Positions 26,007 to 35,732 are shown, counted from the stretch's first letter. The stretch: 41,254 nt of DNA from Pseudoalteromonas sp. S16_S37 (GCF_014694405.1 NZ_JAAUWV010000045.1:1-41254); one strand, 5' to 3'. Numbers and translations are program-made. Notes: generated by a model from the letters alone, not told the origin.

Positions 26007-29000
26007 ATGAAGAAAAAACAGTTTTATAGCGCACTGTCGCTCTCTATCGCATTAGCGCTCGGTAGCGCCCAAGCTGAAGAAGCCAAATCAGAAAAATGGA
26101 ATGTTGATGCACCGCAAGGTGAATTTTTAGACGCAAACATCTCAGTAACACAAGGTACTTGGATGAATGTTGATATCAGCCCAGACGGTCAAACTTTGGT
26201 ATTTGACCTGCTAGGTGATATCTACACTATGCCTATTTCCGGTGGTGAAGCGAAACAGCTTACCTCTGACATTGGCTGGCAGATGCAGCCTCGTTTTAGC
26301 CCTGATGGTCAATACATTGCGTTTACCTCAGACCAAGGTGGTGGCGATAATATCTGGGTGATGAAAACCGACGGCTCTGAGCAAACAGCGGTAACCAACG
26401 AAACGTTCCGTTTGCTAAACAGCCCAGCATGGAGCCCTGATGGTAATTATCTTGTTGCGCGTAAGCACTTTACGGGTACACGTTCACTCGGTGCTGGTGA
26501 AGTATGGATGTATCACAAATCGGGCGGTACTGGTTTTCAGCTCACCAAACGTGATAACGACCAGAAAGACTTAGGGGAACCAGCATTTTCACCTGATGGC
26601 CGTTATGTTTACTTCTCACAAGATGCCACACCGGGTAAAACTTTTCACTATTCGAAAGACTCAGTAGCAGGTATCTACAAGATCAAGCGCTTTGACAGAG
26701 AAACGGGCGAAATCAAAGTTATTTTATCAGGGATGGGCGGTGCAATTCGTCCAACTCCGTCACCAGATGGTAAAACGTTGGCTTACGTAAAGCGCGACGA
26801 TTTCCAATCAAGCTTGTATTTATATGACTTAGAGTCGGGTAAAGAAACCAAACTATATGGCAACCTTGAACGTGATATGCAAGAAACGTGGGCGATTCAC
26901 GGCGTGTATCCAACAATTGCTTGGACACCAGATAGCAAGAGCTTAGTTTTTTGGGCGGGTGGTAAAATCCACAAACTAGCGGTTGCAAATAAAGCCATTG
27001 AAACCATCGAATTTGCAGTTAAAACGACGAAGAAAATCCAAAAAGCACTGCGTTTTGCACAAAATATCGATCAAGATCAATTTGATGTGAAAATGCTGCG
27101 TAACGTGCAAGTTTCACCCAATGGTGAAACGGCTGTGTTTGAAGCTATGGGTCATATTTATGCACGCGATTTAGAGTCGGGCAAAGTGAAGCGTTTAACT
27201 AAACAAAACGATCATTTTGAGTTTTTCCCGCAGTTTTCACGCGATGGCAAAAAGATTGTTTACACTACCTGGGATGATAATGAGCAAGGCAGTGTACGCG
27301 TTGTTTCAGCAAGTAACGGCAAAGGCAAAACGATTACTAATGAACCAGGCAAGTATGTAGAGCCGACCTTTAGCCCTGATGGTAAAACAGTGGTGTACCG
27401 CAAAACACGTGGTGGTTCAATTTTAAACCCTCAGTGGTCTTTAAACCCAGGGCTTTATCAGGTATCAAGTAACGGTGGGGAACCTGAACTTATTAGCGAA
27501 AATGGCTACCAAGCACAATTTGCTGATAGCAATGACACATTGTATATGATGGATCAGGGTAAGCATCCTGAACTGCATGCGATTGATCTTAAAACCAAAA
27601 AGACCCGTGTACTTTATGAAGCAGAGCATGCAACGGAATTTAGAGTATCGCCAAATGGTAAGTATTTAGCTTTTGCAGAGCGCTTTAAAGTATTTGTAAC
27701 GCCATTGGTGCAAACAGGCAAAACCATAATGGTTTCTCCAACTGACAAACAGTTCCCTGTTGAGCAGCTTTCAGTTCGTGCGGGTGAAAACATTAGCTGG
27801 AGCAGCAAAGGTGATAAGCTATATTGGAGCCTAGGTCCAGAGCTTTATCATGCAAGTCTTGATGGTATGTTTGATATTAAACAAGACAAAGATGCTGATT
27901 TTAAAGTGAAAAGCGGCACCAACATCGGCTTTAAGCAAGATATGGCACAACCGCAAGGCATGATAGCCCTCACTGGCGCTAAAATTGTCACTATGCAAGG
28001 TGATAAAGTCATTGAAAATGGCGTGGTATTGACTGATGGCAAGCACATCAAAGCGGTTGGTACTGCAGCGCAAGTGAATGTGCCTAAAGGCGCTAAAGTG
28101 ATTGATGTTGCAGGTAAAACGATTATCCCAGGGATTGTTGATGCGCACGCTCACGGCTCACAAGCCAGTGATGAAATTGTCCCGGAGCAAAACTGGAAAA
28201 ACCTAGCAGGATTATCTTTAGGTGTGACCACTATTCACGATCCGTCTAACGATACCACTGAAATTTTCGCAGCCAGCGAGATGCAAAAGGCGGGTAAGAT
28301 AGTAGGCCCACGTATTTTCTCTACAGGTACGATTTTATATGGTGCCAACGTACCAGGTTATACAGCACACATTGATTCTTTAGATGATGCTAAATTCCAC
28401 ATTGAGCGTTTACAAAAAGTGGGCGCATTTAGTGTTAAGTCATATAACCAGCCGCGTCGTGAGCAGCGTCAGCAAGTAGTAGAAGCCGCTCGCGAGTTAG
28501 GTATGATGGTTGTGCCTGAAGGTGGTTCATTATTGCAGCACAACCTCACTATGGTTGTTGATGGGCACACGGGTGTTGAGCACTCAATTCCTGTGGCAAA
28601 CATTTATGATGATGTGAAACAGCTTTGGTCACAAAGTGAAGTAGGTTACACACCAACACTGGGCGTGGCGTATGGCGGTATTTGGGGTGAAAACTATTGG
28701 TACGATAAAACGGATGTGTGGAACCACCCACGCTTAAGTAAGTTTGTGCCTAAAAACCAACTATTACCACGTTCTATGCGTCGTATTAAATCGCCTGAGC
28801 ATCACTACAATCACTTTAATAACGCCAGAGTGTCTAAAGAGCTACAAGACTTAGGTGTTTTAGTTAACCTAGGTGCACATGGTCAGCGTGAAGGCTTGGC
28901 CGCTCACTGGGAAATTTGGATGTTTGCACAAGGTGGTATGACGCCACTCGAAGCACTGCGTGCAGCCACGCTAGACCCTGCGAAATATGTTGGTCTAGAT

Positions 29001-29183
29001 AAGCACATTGGTTCAATTGAAGCTGGAAAGTTAGCTGATTTGGTGGTGATTGACGGCGATCCATTGAGCAATATTCGCGACACAGACAAAGTAACTTACA
29101 CCATGATCAATGGCCGTTTGTTCGATGCTTCAACAATGAATGAAGTAGGTAAAAAAGAACGCGATAAGTTGTTCTTTGAATAA
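26007..29183 (+). CDS. Periplasmic TolB-type beta-propeller/amidohydrolase fusion
   Basis: It is 1058 residues from ATG at 26007, chosen over an in-frame ATG at 25974 because a signal peptide follows directly (MKKKQFYSALSLSIALALGS, then AQA cleavage) with GAGAG upstream. Residues about 45-640 contain repeated WD40-like/PD40 blades with F/V-SPDG and W-S-D/PDG motifs. Residues about 655-1055 form a metal-dependent amidohydrolase of the imidazolonepropionase/prolidase-like type: HAH at 714 and 716, a candidate carboxylated Lys811 in SVKSY, and histidines 854 and 859. Related fusions are annotated as amidohydrolases or peptidases; the substrate is unknown, with cyclic dipeptides or small peptides possible. 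It is a single gene closed by a strong terminator. Confidence 0.9.
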   Translation: MKKKQFYSALSLSIALALGSAQAEEAKSEKWNVDAPQGEFLDANISVTQGTWMNVDISPDGQTLVFDLLGDIYTMPISGGEAKQLTSDIGWQMQPRFSPDGQYIAFTSDQGGGDNIWVMKTDGSEQTAVTNETFRLLNSPAWSPDGNYLVARKHFTGTRSLGAGEVWMYHKSGGTGFQLTKRDNDQKDLGEPAFSPDGRYVYFSQDATPGKTFHYSKDSVAGIYKIKRFDRETGEIKVILSGMGGAIRPTPSPDGKTLAYVKRDDFQSSLYLYDLESGKETKLYGNLERDMQETWAIHGVYPTIAWTPDSKSLVFWAGGKIHKLAVANKAIETIEFAVKTTKKIQKALRFAQNIDQDQFDVKMLRNVQVSPNGETAVFEAMGHIYARDLESGKVKRLTKQNDHFEFFPQFSRDGKKIVYTTWDDNEQGSVRVVSASNGKGKTITNEPGKYVEPTFSPDGKTVVYRKTRGGSILNPQWSLNPGLYQVSSNGGEPELISENGYQAQFADSNDTLYMMDQGKHPELHAIDLKTKKTRVLYEAEHATEFRVSPNGKYLAFAERFKVFVTPLVQTGKTIMVSPTDKQFPVEQLSVRAGENISWSSKGDKLYWSLGPELYHASLDGMFDIKQDKDADFKVKSGTNIGFKQDMAQPQGMIALTGAKIVTMQGDKVIENGVVLTDGKHIKAVGTAAQVNVPKGAKVIDVAGKTIIPGIVDAHAHGSQASDEIVPEQNWKNLAGLSLGVTTIHDPSNDTTEIFAASEMQKAGKIVGPRIFSTGTILYGANVPGYTAHIDSLDDAKFHIERLQKVGAFSVKSYNQPRREQRQQVVEAARELGMMVVPEGGSLLQHNLTMVVDGHTGVEHSIPVANIYDDVKQLWSQSEVGYTPTLGVAYGGIWGENYWYDKTDVWNHPRLSKFVPKNQLLPRSMRRIKSPEHHYNHFNNARVSKELQDLGVLVNLGAHGQREGLAAHWEIWMFAQGGMTPLEALRAATLDPAKYVGLDKHIGSIEAGKLADLVVIDGDPLSNIRDTDKVTYTMINGRLFDASTMNEVGKKERDKLFFE

Positions 29184-29195
29184 TCTCAACTAATC

Positions 29196-29222
29196 AAAAG
29201 GAAGGCTCAGCCTTCCTTTTTT
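29196..29222. terminator. Bidirectional intrinsic terminator
   Basis: A perfect 11-bp stem AAAAGGAAGGC / GCCTTCCTTTT with a 3-base loop, followed by further Ts. It lies between the amidohydrolase and sapF, which converge, and the A-rich left arm gives a T-run on the opposite strand, so it can serve both. Confidence 0.9.
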
Positions 29223-29235
29223 ATCTTGATACGTG

Positions 29236-29997
29236 TTATACGTTTAACAAACGCTGCATCACTTTTGATTTAGGCGCTGCAAATATCGATAAAGTATCAC
29301 CATACTCCACTACCTTACCTTTATTTAATACCAATAATTGGTCGCTCATATGCTTAACCAAACTTAGGTGATGGGTGATAAGCACATAACTCAAGCCTGA
29401 GTCTCTTTGTAATTCTAAAAGTAAGTTAACGGTTTGCGCCCGAACTGATGGATCTAAAGAGGAAAGCGCTTCATCTAATACCACCACTTTTGGGTCTAAA
29501 ATAAGTGCCCTAGCCAGCGCGACACGTTGTAATTGACCACCACTAAACATATGTGGGTAATACTCATAATGTTCAGTCAGTAGACCTACACGAGTCAGTG
29601 TGTGCTTAATTTTTTTATCGCGTTGCGCTTTGGTAAGCTCGGTATTGAGTCGCAGACAATCATCAAGCATATCACCGATGGTTAAACCCGGATTCAGTGA
29701 GCGAGTAGGGTCTTGGAAAATTAGTCGAATGTGACGACATTCTTCACACCGTAGTCCATCATCTTCGATGGTATCGCCATCTAGTAATATTTGCCCTTTA
29801 TCTGAGTGATCGGCACCGGCGAGCACTCGCGCGAGGGTGCTTTTTCCTGCGCCGGTTTCACCAATAATAGCCAAGGTTTCACCATGACCAACGGAGAACG
29901 AAATATCTCTAAGTACTCTGGCATGCTTACGTTTAAATACGCCCGCTCGGGTACAAAACGATTTATTAAGGCCTTGAACTTTTAAGAGCGGCTGCAT
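29236..29997 (-). CDS. sapF: Peptide ABC transporter ATP-binding protein SapF
   Basis: One of the two ATPases of the SapABCDF importer. It is 253 residues. Walker A GETGAGKST (46-54), Q-loop Gln95, signature FSGGQ (151-155), Walker B VVVLDEA (171-177) and H-loop His209 are all intact. In enterics the Sap system binds antimicrobial peptides and also affects putrescine export and K+ uptake. The start overlaps the end of sapD by 16 bases, and it is the last gene of the unit. Confidence 0.93.
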   Translation of the reverse strand: MQPLLKVQGLNKSFCTRAGVFKRKHARVLRDISFSVGHGETLAIIGETGAGKSTLARVLAGADHSDKGQILLDGDTIEDDGLRCEECRHIRLIFQDPTRSLNPGLTIGDMLDDCLRLNTELTKAQRDKKIKHTLTRVGLLTEHYEYYPHMFSGGQLQRVALARALILDPKVVVLDEALSSLDPSVRAQTVNLLLELQRDSGLSYVLITHHLSLVKHMSDQLLVLNKGKVVEYGDTLSIFAAPKSKVMQRLLNV

Positions 29998-30989
29998 TTG
30001 GCTTTTTCCTTAACAAGTGGAAAGTGACAAGCATAAGTATGACTATGAACTTTACTTTGAGGTGGTGTGACAACGCATTGTTTTTGCGCTTGAGGACAGC
30101 GAGGGCCAAGGCGACAACCAATCGGTAAATGTTGCAGTGGTGGTATTGTCCCTTTTAGCGCATAAAAGGGTTCTTTGTGAGCTAAACCCTGCGCATAGTC
30201 AGGTAAGCTCTTCACCAGTGCTTGTGTGTACGGATGGTAAGGGGTGTTAAATACTTTATCGGTCGGACCTGCTTCAACCATCTGTCCGCAATACAAAACA
30301 TGCATTGCATGTGACCATTCGGTGATCTCTTCAAGCTCATGAGAGATCATCAATATCGACATATTTTTCAATTGGTTAAGGCTTTTTAAGAGCCTGAAAA
30401 CCTGCGCTTTTGCCACGCTTTCTAGGGCGGTAGTGGGTTCATCGGCAATTAACAGCTTAGGGCTACGTGCAATCGCCATTGCTATCATCACTTTTTGACA
30501 GACCCCTTCTGATAACTCGTGTGGGTAACTGCTGGCCACCTTTTTATCGTCTCGAATGCCTACTTTGTGAAGGAGCGCTTTGACCTTATCTTTGCGCTCA
30601 TTACTGCGCGAAAAAAAGCTGCCTTTTAAACTGCTGTCTGGTAGTGATTCTGCAACTTGCTCATAGATTTTGGCCGTTGGGTCTAAGCTTCGGCTTGGCT
30701 CTTGGTAAATCATTGCCATATCTCGACTGACGATTTTTCGGCGTTTTTCAGGGCTCAATCTCATTAAGTCAACACCTTGCCAATGCATTCTATCTGCCGT
30801 GACCGTCCAGCGTTTATTCAACACCCCAACGATTGCTTTAGCGATTAGGCTTTTGCCAGATCCAGATTCGCCAACCAGCGCATGTACTTCACCTTCTTTA
30901 AGGCTTAAGCTTATGCGGTCAACGGCTCTGATCACACCTTCTTCGGTATGTAACTCTATGGTCAAATTACGAATGTCTAATAGCTGCAT
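29982..30989 (-). CDS. sapD: Peptide ABC transporter ATP-binding protein SapD
   Basis: Second ATPase of the Sap importer, 335 residues. Walker A is GESGSGKS (40-47) and Walker B LLIADEP (179-185). The signature reads ELSEG (158-162) followed by VCQK, the same deviation from LSGGQ seen in E. coli SapD. The C-terminal oligopeptide-transporter extension contains cysteines in CRLGPRC and QC, as in the DppD/OppD class. It overlaps sapC by one base and sapF by 16. Confidence 0.94.
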   Translation of the reverse strand: MQLLDIRNLTIELHTEEGVIRAVDRISLSLKEGEVHALVGESGSGKSLIAKAIVGVLNKRWTVTADRMHWQGVDLMRLSPEKRRKIVSRDMAMIYQEPSRSLDPTAKIYEQVAESLPDSSLKGSFFSRSNERKDKVKALLHKVGIRDDKKVASSYPHELSEGVCQKVMIAMAIARSPKLLIADEPTTALESVAKAQVFRLLKSLNQLKNMSILMISHELEEITEWSHAMHVLYCGQMVEAGPTDKVFNTPYHPYTQALVKSLPDYAQGLAHKEPFYALKGTIPPLQHLPIGCRLGPRCPQAQKQCVVTPPQSKVHSHTYACHFPLVKEKAKCSRS

Positions 30990-31882
30990 TAATCTACCTT
31001 TCGGCCCTTTAGCACTTGCCTTAAACCATCACCTACTAAGTTGGTAGATAGCACGGCGATAAATAATAACATACCCGGTAAGCCAACGGTCCAAGGTGCA
31101 AGGTAAATCAGACTGAGGTTTTCAGCCAAGATTGCGCCCCATTCTGTGGTAGGTGGTTGCGCGCCCAATTTCAAAAAGCCTAACGCTGCAATATCGAGTA
31201 TTGCTGTTGACAGGGCCATAGTAAAAATAACCACAATATGCTCATAAATATTAGGTAATACGCCGCGCGTTAATATTTGCCATTTAGAAGCGCCATCTAA
31301 ACGAAATGCGCTGATATAATCTTTATTTAATTCCTCTACCACGAGGTTCCTAACTGAGTGAACATGCTGCGGTAGCAACGCAAAAATGATGGCCCAAACG
31401 GTGTTGAGCAAGCCAGGTCCAAGCACGGCAATAATAATGATAGCCAGCAGCAAAGAAGGAATAGATAAGGTAATGTCCAACAGGTGATTGAGTAAACTTG
31501 AACGAAACCCCTTACTTATTCCAGCAAGTGTGCCAAGGACCACGCCAATGAATGTGGTCACTAAGGCTGCAACAATAGACAAGCCAAAGGTGAAGGTTGC
31601 ACCGTTCATTAATCGAGAGAGCACGTCACGACCTAAGTCATCTGTGCCAAGAATAAAGCGTACATCGCCCAATTCATGCCAAGATGGTGGTAGTAAAAGC
31701 GCATCGCCATGCTGCTGGTTGATACCATAAGGCGCTATAACTGGAGCCGTGATAGCCAGTAATGTCAGGGCTACAAACACCCAAAGGCCAACCAATGCAG
31801 GGTGGTTTGATTTAAACTTACGCCACAATCGAGACAGTGGCGAGCGGTTTGACTCTTCACTAAATAAACTAAACTTTGCCAT
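30989..31882 (-). CDS. sapC: Peptide ABC transporter permease SapC
   Basis: Inner-membrane permease of the OppC/DppC type. It is 297 residues with an N-terminal cytoplasmic segment, a first helix at about 31-50 and five more. The EAA-type coupling loop lies around EELNKDYISAFRLDGAS. It pairs with SapB to form the translocation path. The start overlaps sapB by 14 bases and the end overlaps sapD by one. Confidence 0.94.
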   Translation of the reverse strand: MAKFSLFSEESNRSPLSRLWRKFKSNHPALVGLWVFVALTLLAITAPVIAPYGINQQHGDALLLPPSWHELGDVRFILGTDDLGRDVLSRLMNGATFTFGLSIVAALVTTFIGVVLGTLAGISKGFRSSLLNHLLDITLSIPSLLLAIIIIAVLGPGLLNTVWAIIFALLPQHVHSVRNLVVEELNKDYISAFRLDGASKWQILTRGVLPNIYEHIVVIFTMALSTAILDIAALGFLKLGAQPPTTEWGAILAENLSLIYLAPWTVGLPGMLLFIAVLSTNLVGDGLRQVLKGRKVD

Positions 31883-32903
31883 GGGCTTGATTTCTCGATA
31901 GAGGATCGAACAAGGTGTGGCTAAACTCTGCCACCATATTTGCTAAAATAACAAACATCGAAACGGCCAATAAGCCGCCTTGAATTGCAGGGTAGTCGCG
32001 CTGATAAATGCTATCAATTAGCCAGCGACCAACCCCAGGCCATGAGAATATGACTTCGGTGATCATCGCTAAAGTGATCAGCGTACTAAATTGCAAACCA
32101 ATTTGTTTGATGACGGGTAAAAGCGCATTTCTCAGCGCATGATGCATGATCAACTGACGGCGGTTTAAGCCTTTAGCACGGGCTGTTTTGATATAGTTTT
32201 GCTCTAACACATCTAACATCGAGTCTCTGGTAAAGCGGATCAAAACGGTTGTAGGGTACATTGCCAACACCACGGTAGGTAAAGCTAAATGGTGCAGTGC
32301 ATCTACAAAGGCCAGTCCTTCGTAAGGGAAGTCCTGCAGGATAATATCAAGCAAAATAAAGTTGGTAATTGGTTCAACTTCATACAATAGGCCAATACGT
32401 CCTGACATTGGGAATAGGCCCAATCCTAAGCAAAACACCATAATAAGCAATAGCGCGAGCCAAAATATGGGGACTGAAAAGCCTAATAAACTTAAAGAGT
32501 TAATTACTTTTTCTGGCCAGCGTTTGTGATAAGCAGAGGCGATAATTCCACCTGGAATACCAAAAATGATAGCCACAGCTAACGCGTAAATACATAGCTC
32601 TAGCGTTGCCGGAAAGAGTTTTACAACATGCTCAAAAACCGATTGGCCCGAAGACAATGATAAGCCCCAGTCACCGTGTACTATTCGTTCTAAAAAGGCG
32701 AGGTACTGAATAAATATACTCTCATCTAAATGATACTTGAGCGTAAGCGCCTTACTTTGCTCGTACGTAGGATGCAGTTGTCCTGTCACGTTGCTGAGTA
32801 ATTCGCCTGGAAACATGTAGCTCAGCGAAAAGGTAAATACGGTGAGCGTAAACACCATAAACAGTAATAAGCTGAACCGTCTTAATAAGTATTCAAATAG
32901 CAT
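31869..32903 (-). CDS. sapB: Peptide ABC transporter permease SapB
   Basis: Inner-membrane permease of the OppB/DppB type, 344 residues. An N-terminal helix (about 9-30) is followed by a periplasmic loop and five helices. The coupling loop NYIKTARAKGLNRR is standard for the family. It overlaps sapA by one base and sapC by 14. Confidence 0.94.
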   Translation of the reverse strand: MLFEYLLRRFSLLLFMVFTLTVFTFSLSYMFPGELLSNVTGQLHPTYEQSKALTLKYHLDESIFIQYLAFLERIVHGDWGLSLSSGQSVFEHVVKLFPATLELCIYALAVAIIFGIPGGIIASAYHKRWPEKVINSLSLLGFSVPIFWLALLLIMVFCLGLGLFPMSGRIGLLYEVEPITNFILLDIILQDFPYEGLAFVDALHHLALPTVVLAMYPTTVLIRFTRDSMLDVLEQNYIKTARAKGLNRRQLIMHHALRNALLPVIKQIGLQFSTLITLAMITEVIFSWPGVGRWLIDSIYQRDYPAIQGGLLAVSMFVILANMVAEFSHTLFDPLSRNQAHGKV

Positions 32904-34507
32904 TATTCACGCCTCGCTCTTCCTAAAGAGATCCCGCCAAAAGGGCGTAGGGAAATGTCTTTAAGGTCACTGCTGGTTGCTTGAAAGCGCATACCATGCG
33001 CGATGGGCACAAGAGGTAGTTGCTCAATAATCATTTTTTGGGCTTGTCGGTAGTACACCTTGCGCTGCTCTATATCTGTTACATCAAGCGCTTGAGTCAA
33101 CAATAGATCAAACTCTGGATTACACCAGTTAGATGGATTTTTGCCACTAAATGTGGCTGTGCAGCTAAGCAGTGGACTAAAAAAGTTATCAGGATCAGGT
33201 GTATCCGCGGCCCAACCTAACAGCACACTGTCGTGCTCATGGTTACCAACGCGCTCCAAAAAGGTATTCCATTCATACTCAACAATACGAGCGTTGATGC
33301 CAATTTGTTTTAAATCACTTTGGATCAATTCGGCCATCTTACGAGCATTCGGGTTGTATATTCGAGAGACAGGCATGGCCCAAAGGGTCATGCTGAAGCC
33401 GTTTTCAAACCCCGCTTCTTTAAGTAGTAGTTTCGCATACTCTGGGTTATATGTGGGCATGTTGCTTTGTGCTTCAAATGCCCAAGACGAGGGGGGTAAA
33501 TGTGAGCGAGCAATTATTCCATTACCATAAAACACCGCTTGCATGATTTTTTCAAAATCGACTGAATAAGCCAATGCTTTGCGTACGAGCAAATTGTCAA
33601 ATGGTGGTTTTTCCGTATTAAACGCCCAATAGCCAATGTTTAGGTTCGGGGCTTTTTCAACCTGAATATCGTCACGCTCGGTTAGCACACTTAACTGTGT
33701 CGCACTGGGGTGAGCTGTAATATCACACTCTTTGGTAAGCATTTTAGCAATGCGACTGGTGCCATTGGTGGTGATGTCAAAGACCAGTTGTTGCATCGGT
33801 ACTGTATGTTTCCAATAGTGTTCATTGCGGTGGTAACGGATCAGGTTGTCGCGTAAGTAGTTTTTGTATTTAAATGGACCGGTACCAACGGGATAAATAT
33901 CAAATAAGTCTTTGCGTTCTACCTGCGCCAGATTGTCAGCATACTCTTTGGATAAAATGACCGCAAAGTCAGTGGCTAAATTAGATAAAAAGCTACTTTC
34001 AGCATTAAATAGTTCAAAACGCACAGTATAGTCGTCAACCTTGACGACTTGGCGTATCAACTGATCAAGGCCAACACTTTGAAAATAAGGATAGTTTGCA
34101 TCACCTACGAAATGGTAGGGGTTATAAACATCAAAGAGTCGACCAAATGAGAATACGACATCGTCAGCATTCAATTTGCGTGTTGGTGTGAAATAGTCGG
34201 TGTTATGAAACTGCACATCTTGGCGTAAGTAAAAGGTGACGGTTTTACCATCATTACTAACTTGCCACTTGGAGGCAAGTTCGGGCTTAAACTCGGCGGT
34301 TTCGGGGTCAATACTGAGCAAAGTGTCGTAGAGCTGGCTGGCGATAATATCTATTGTGGAGCCAGTCGTTGTCACTTGTGGATTGAACGAGACAGGATTA
34401 GCTTCGGCACAATAAACTAACCCTTGTGTTTTTCTAATGGTTTGTTGGCTTGCATCAATACAGCCTAATAAGTACGTACACAGCGCACCTAGTAGCAAAT
34501 TACGCAC
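32903..34507 (-). CDS. sapA: Peptide ABC transporter substrate-binding protein SapA
   Basis: Solute-binding protein of the SBP_bac_5 (OppA/DppA) family, 534 residues. The N-terminus has a lipoprotein signal with lipobox LLGC and Cys16 as the lipid site, so it is probably tethered to a membrane rather than free in the periplasm. The binding fold begins near LVYCAEANP, and WQVSNDGKTVTFYLR is the typical family segment. It starts 2 bases after pspF ends, so stress-regulator and transporter genes share a transcript. Sequence alone does not separate peptide from other cationic substrates. Confidence 0.92.
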   Translation of the reverse strand: MRNLLLGALCTYLLGCIDASQQTIRKTQGLVYCAEANPVSFNPQVTTTGSTIDIIASQLYDTLLSIDPETAEFKPELASKWQVSNDGKTVTFYLRQDVQFHNTDYFTPTRKLNADDVVFSFGRLFDVYNPYHFVGDANYPYFQSVGLDQLIRQVVKVDDYTVRFELFNAESSFLSNLATDFAVILSKEYADNLAQVERKDLFDIYPVGTGPFKYKNYLRDNLIRYHRNEHYWKHTVPMQQLVFDITTNGTSRIAKMLTKECDITAHPSATQLSVLTERDDIQVEKAPNLNIGYWAFNTEKPPFDNLLVRKALAYSVDFEKIMQAVFYGNGIIARSHLPPSSWAFEAQSNMPTYNPEYAKLLLKEAGFENGFSMTLWAMPVSRIYNPNARKMAELIQSDLKQIGINARIVEYEWNTFLERVGNHEHDSVLLGWAADTPDPDNFFSPLLSCTATFSGKNPSNWCNPEFDLLLTQALDVTDIEQRKVYYRQAQKMIIEQLPLVPIAHGMRFQATSSDLKDISLRPFGGISLGRARRE

Positions 34508-34509
34508 AT

Positions 34510-35595
34510 CTATGCCTCTTGTTTTTGACCCGAGTCTAACAGATTGTATTTTTTCAAATATCCACGTAGCTGATGATACGTCAAACCAAGCATTTGTGCA
34601 GTTTTCTTTTGGTTAAATTGGCTATGTTTTAGCGCATTTTGTATTAAATTAATCTCATACTCGTTAGAGAGCGACTTAAGGTCGCATGGAAACGTGATAT
34701 CGGCTTGTTGTTTTAATTGCTCAGGTGCTGCTGGTTGTTGTTCCGCGTCGCTGTAGATAATAGTTGGCGCTGGTTCATTTACCGTTTTTGCTTTTACTCG
34801 TTGTGTGGGTCTATGTGGGCTTTCGAAAGGGTCTAAAACGATATTGTGTACTGGCAGGCTTTCACTGCCATGGCGATACAAGCTACGTTCAACCACATTT
34901 TTAAGCTCGCGAATATTACCAGGCCAATCGTACTCTAATAGTTTGTCAGTCGCTTTGCGTGTAAAACCACTGAACAATGACCAATTTAAATCGCGTGCCA
35001 TATTAATTGCAAACTGCTCTGCCAGTAGCAAAATGTCTTCTTGGCGAGCTCGAAGCGGAGGTAGAGTAATTACATCAAATGCGAGCCTGTCAAGTAAGTC
35101 ATGACGAAACTCACCATTGTCGGCTAAGGTTGGTAAATCTTCGTTGGTTGCACATACCAAACGGGTATCTACCTTTACCGTACTTTTACCACCAACACGT
35201 TCAAACTCACCATATTCAATTACGCGCAGTAGTTTTTCTTGTACCATGGCTGAGGTATTTGCTAATTCGTCTAAAAAGAGTGTGCCGCCATTGGCTCGTT
35301 CAAAACGACCTTCGTGTCGTTTGCTTGCACCGGTAAATGCGCCACTTTCATGACCAAACAATTCACTTTCAAGTAAGTTTTCGTTGAGTGCAGCGCAATT
35401 TAGCTTAATATAGTTTTGCTCCCAACGCTCTGACAGATAGTGTAATCGTGCCGCGATGAGCTCTTTACCGGTACCGCGTTCACCAATAATGAGTACGGGT
35501 TTTTCTAACGGCGCCAGTTGCGAGACTTGGTCTAACACAGCCAAAAAGCTGTCTGATTGGCCGAGCAGATTATCCTGTTGGCGAAATTGGCTCAT
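34510..35595 (-). CDS. pspF: Sigma-54 enhancer-binding activator PspF
   Basis: Activator of the phage-shock-protein operon. It is 361 residues and, as expected for PspF, has no N-terminal receiver domain: the AAA+ module starts at once. Walker A is GERGTGKE (38-45), the sigma-54-contacting loop GAFTGA (85-90), and Walker B GGTLFLDE (103-110). A C-terminal Fis-type helix-turn-helix ends in LTYHQLRGYLKKY. A longer polar linker (about 255-310) joins the two. PspA binds and inhibits PspF in E. coli. It is divergent from pspA, and its start lies beside two repeats that may be its own binding sites. Confidence 0.95.
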   Translation of the reverse strand: MSQFRQQDNLLGQSDSFLAVLDQVSQLAPLEKPVLIIGERGTGKELIAARLHYLSERWEQNYIKLNCAALNENLLESELFGHESGAFTGASKRHEGRFERANGGTLFLDELANTSAMVQEKLLRVIEYGEFERVGGKSTVKVDTRLVCATNEDLPTLADNGEFRHDLLDRLAFDVITLPPLRARQEDILLLAEQFAINMARDLNWSLFSGFTRKATDKLLEYDWPGNIRELKNVVERSLYRHGSESLPVHNIVLDPFESPHRPTQRVKAKTVNEPAPTIIYSDAEQQPAAPEQLKQQADITFPCDLKSLSNEYEINLIQNALKHSQFNQKKTAQMLGLTYHQLRGYLKKYNLLDSGQKQEA

Positions 35596-35600
35596 ATTGC

Positions 35601-35632
35601 CTAACTCTTAGTTATTTTTGCTAACTGTTAGT
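35601..35632. promoter_or_regulatory. Paired near-palindromes, candidate PspF enhancer sites
   Basis: CTAACTCTTAGT (35601-35612) and CTAACTGTTAGT (35621-35632) differ at one base and are offset by exactly 20 bases, about two helical turns. They lie about 90 bases upstream of the sigma-54 promoter of pspA and directly before the pspF start codon. E. coli has two adjacent PspF sites in the same place and role. Confidence 0.6.
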
Positions 35633-35717
35633 GTATTTGAAAAAAGCACGTAACTAAAGATTTTTTTAAAAAGATATAACATCATGATAAATATTGATTT
35701 TTACGCTTTTGAAAAGT

Positions 35718-35732
35718 TGGCAAGCAATTTGA
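35718..35732 (+). promoter_or_regulatory. Sigma-54-type promoter of pspA
   Basis: TGGCAAG, four bases, then TTGA: it keeps the -24 GG element and the correct spacing, and differs from the consensus TTGC at the -12 position by one base. Transcription would start about 40 bases before the pspA ATG. The divergent pspF gene supports the call. Confidence 0.7.
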
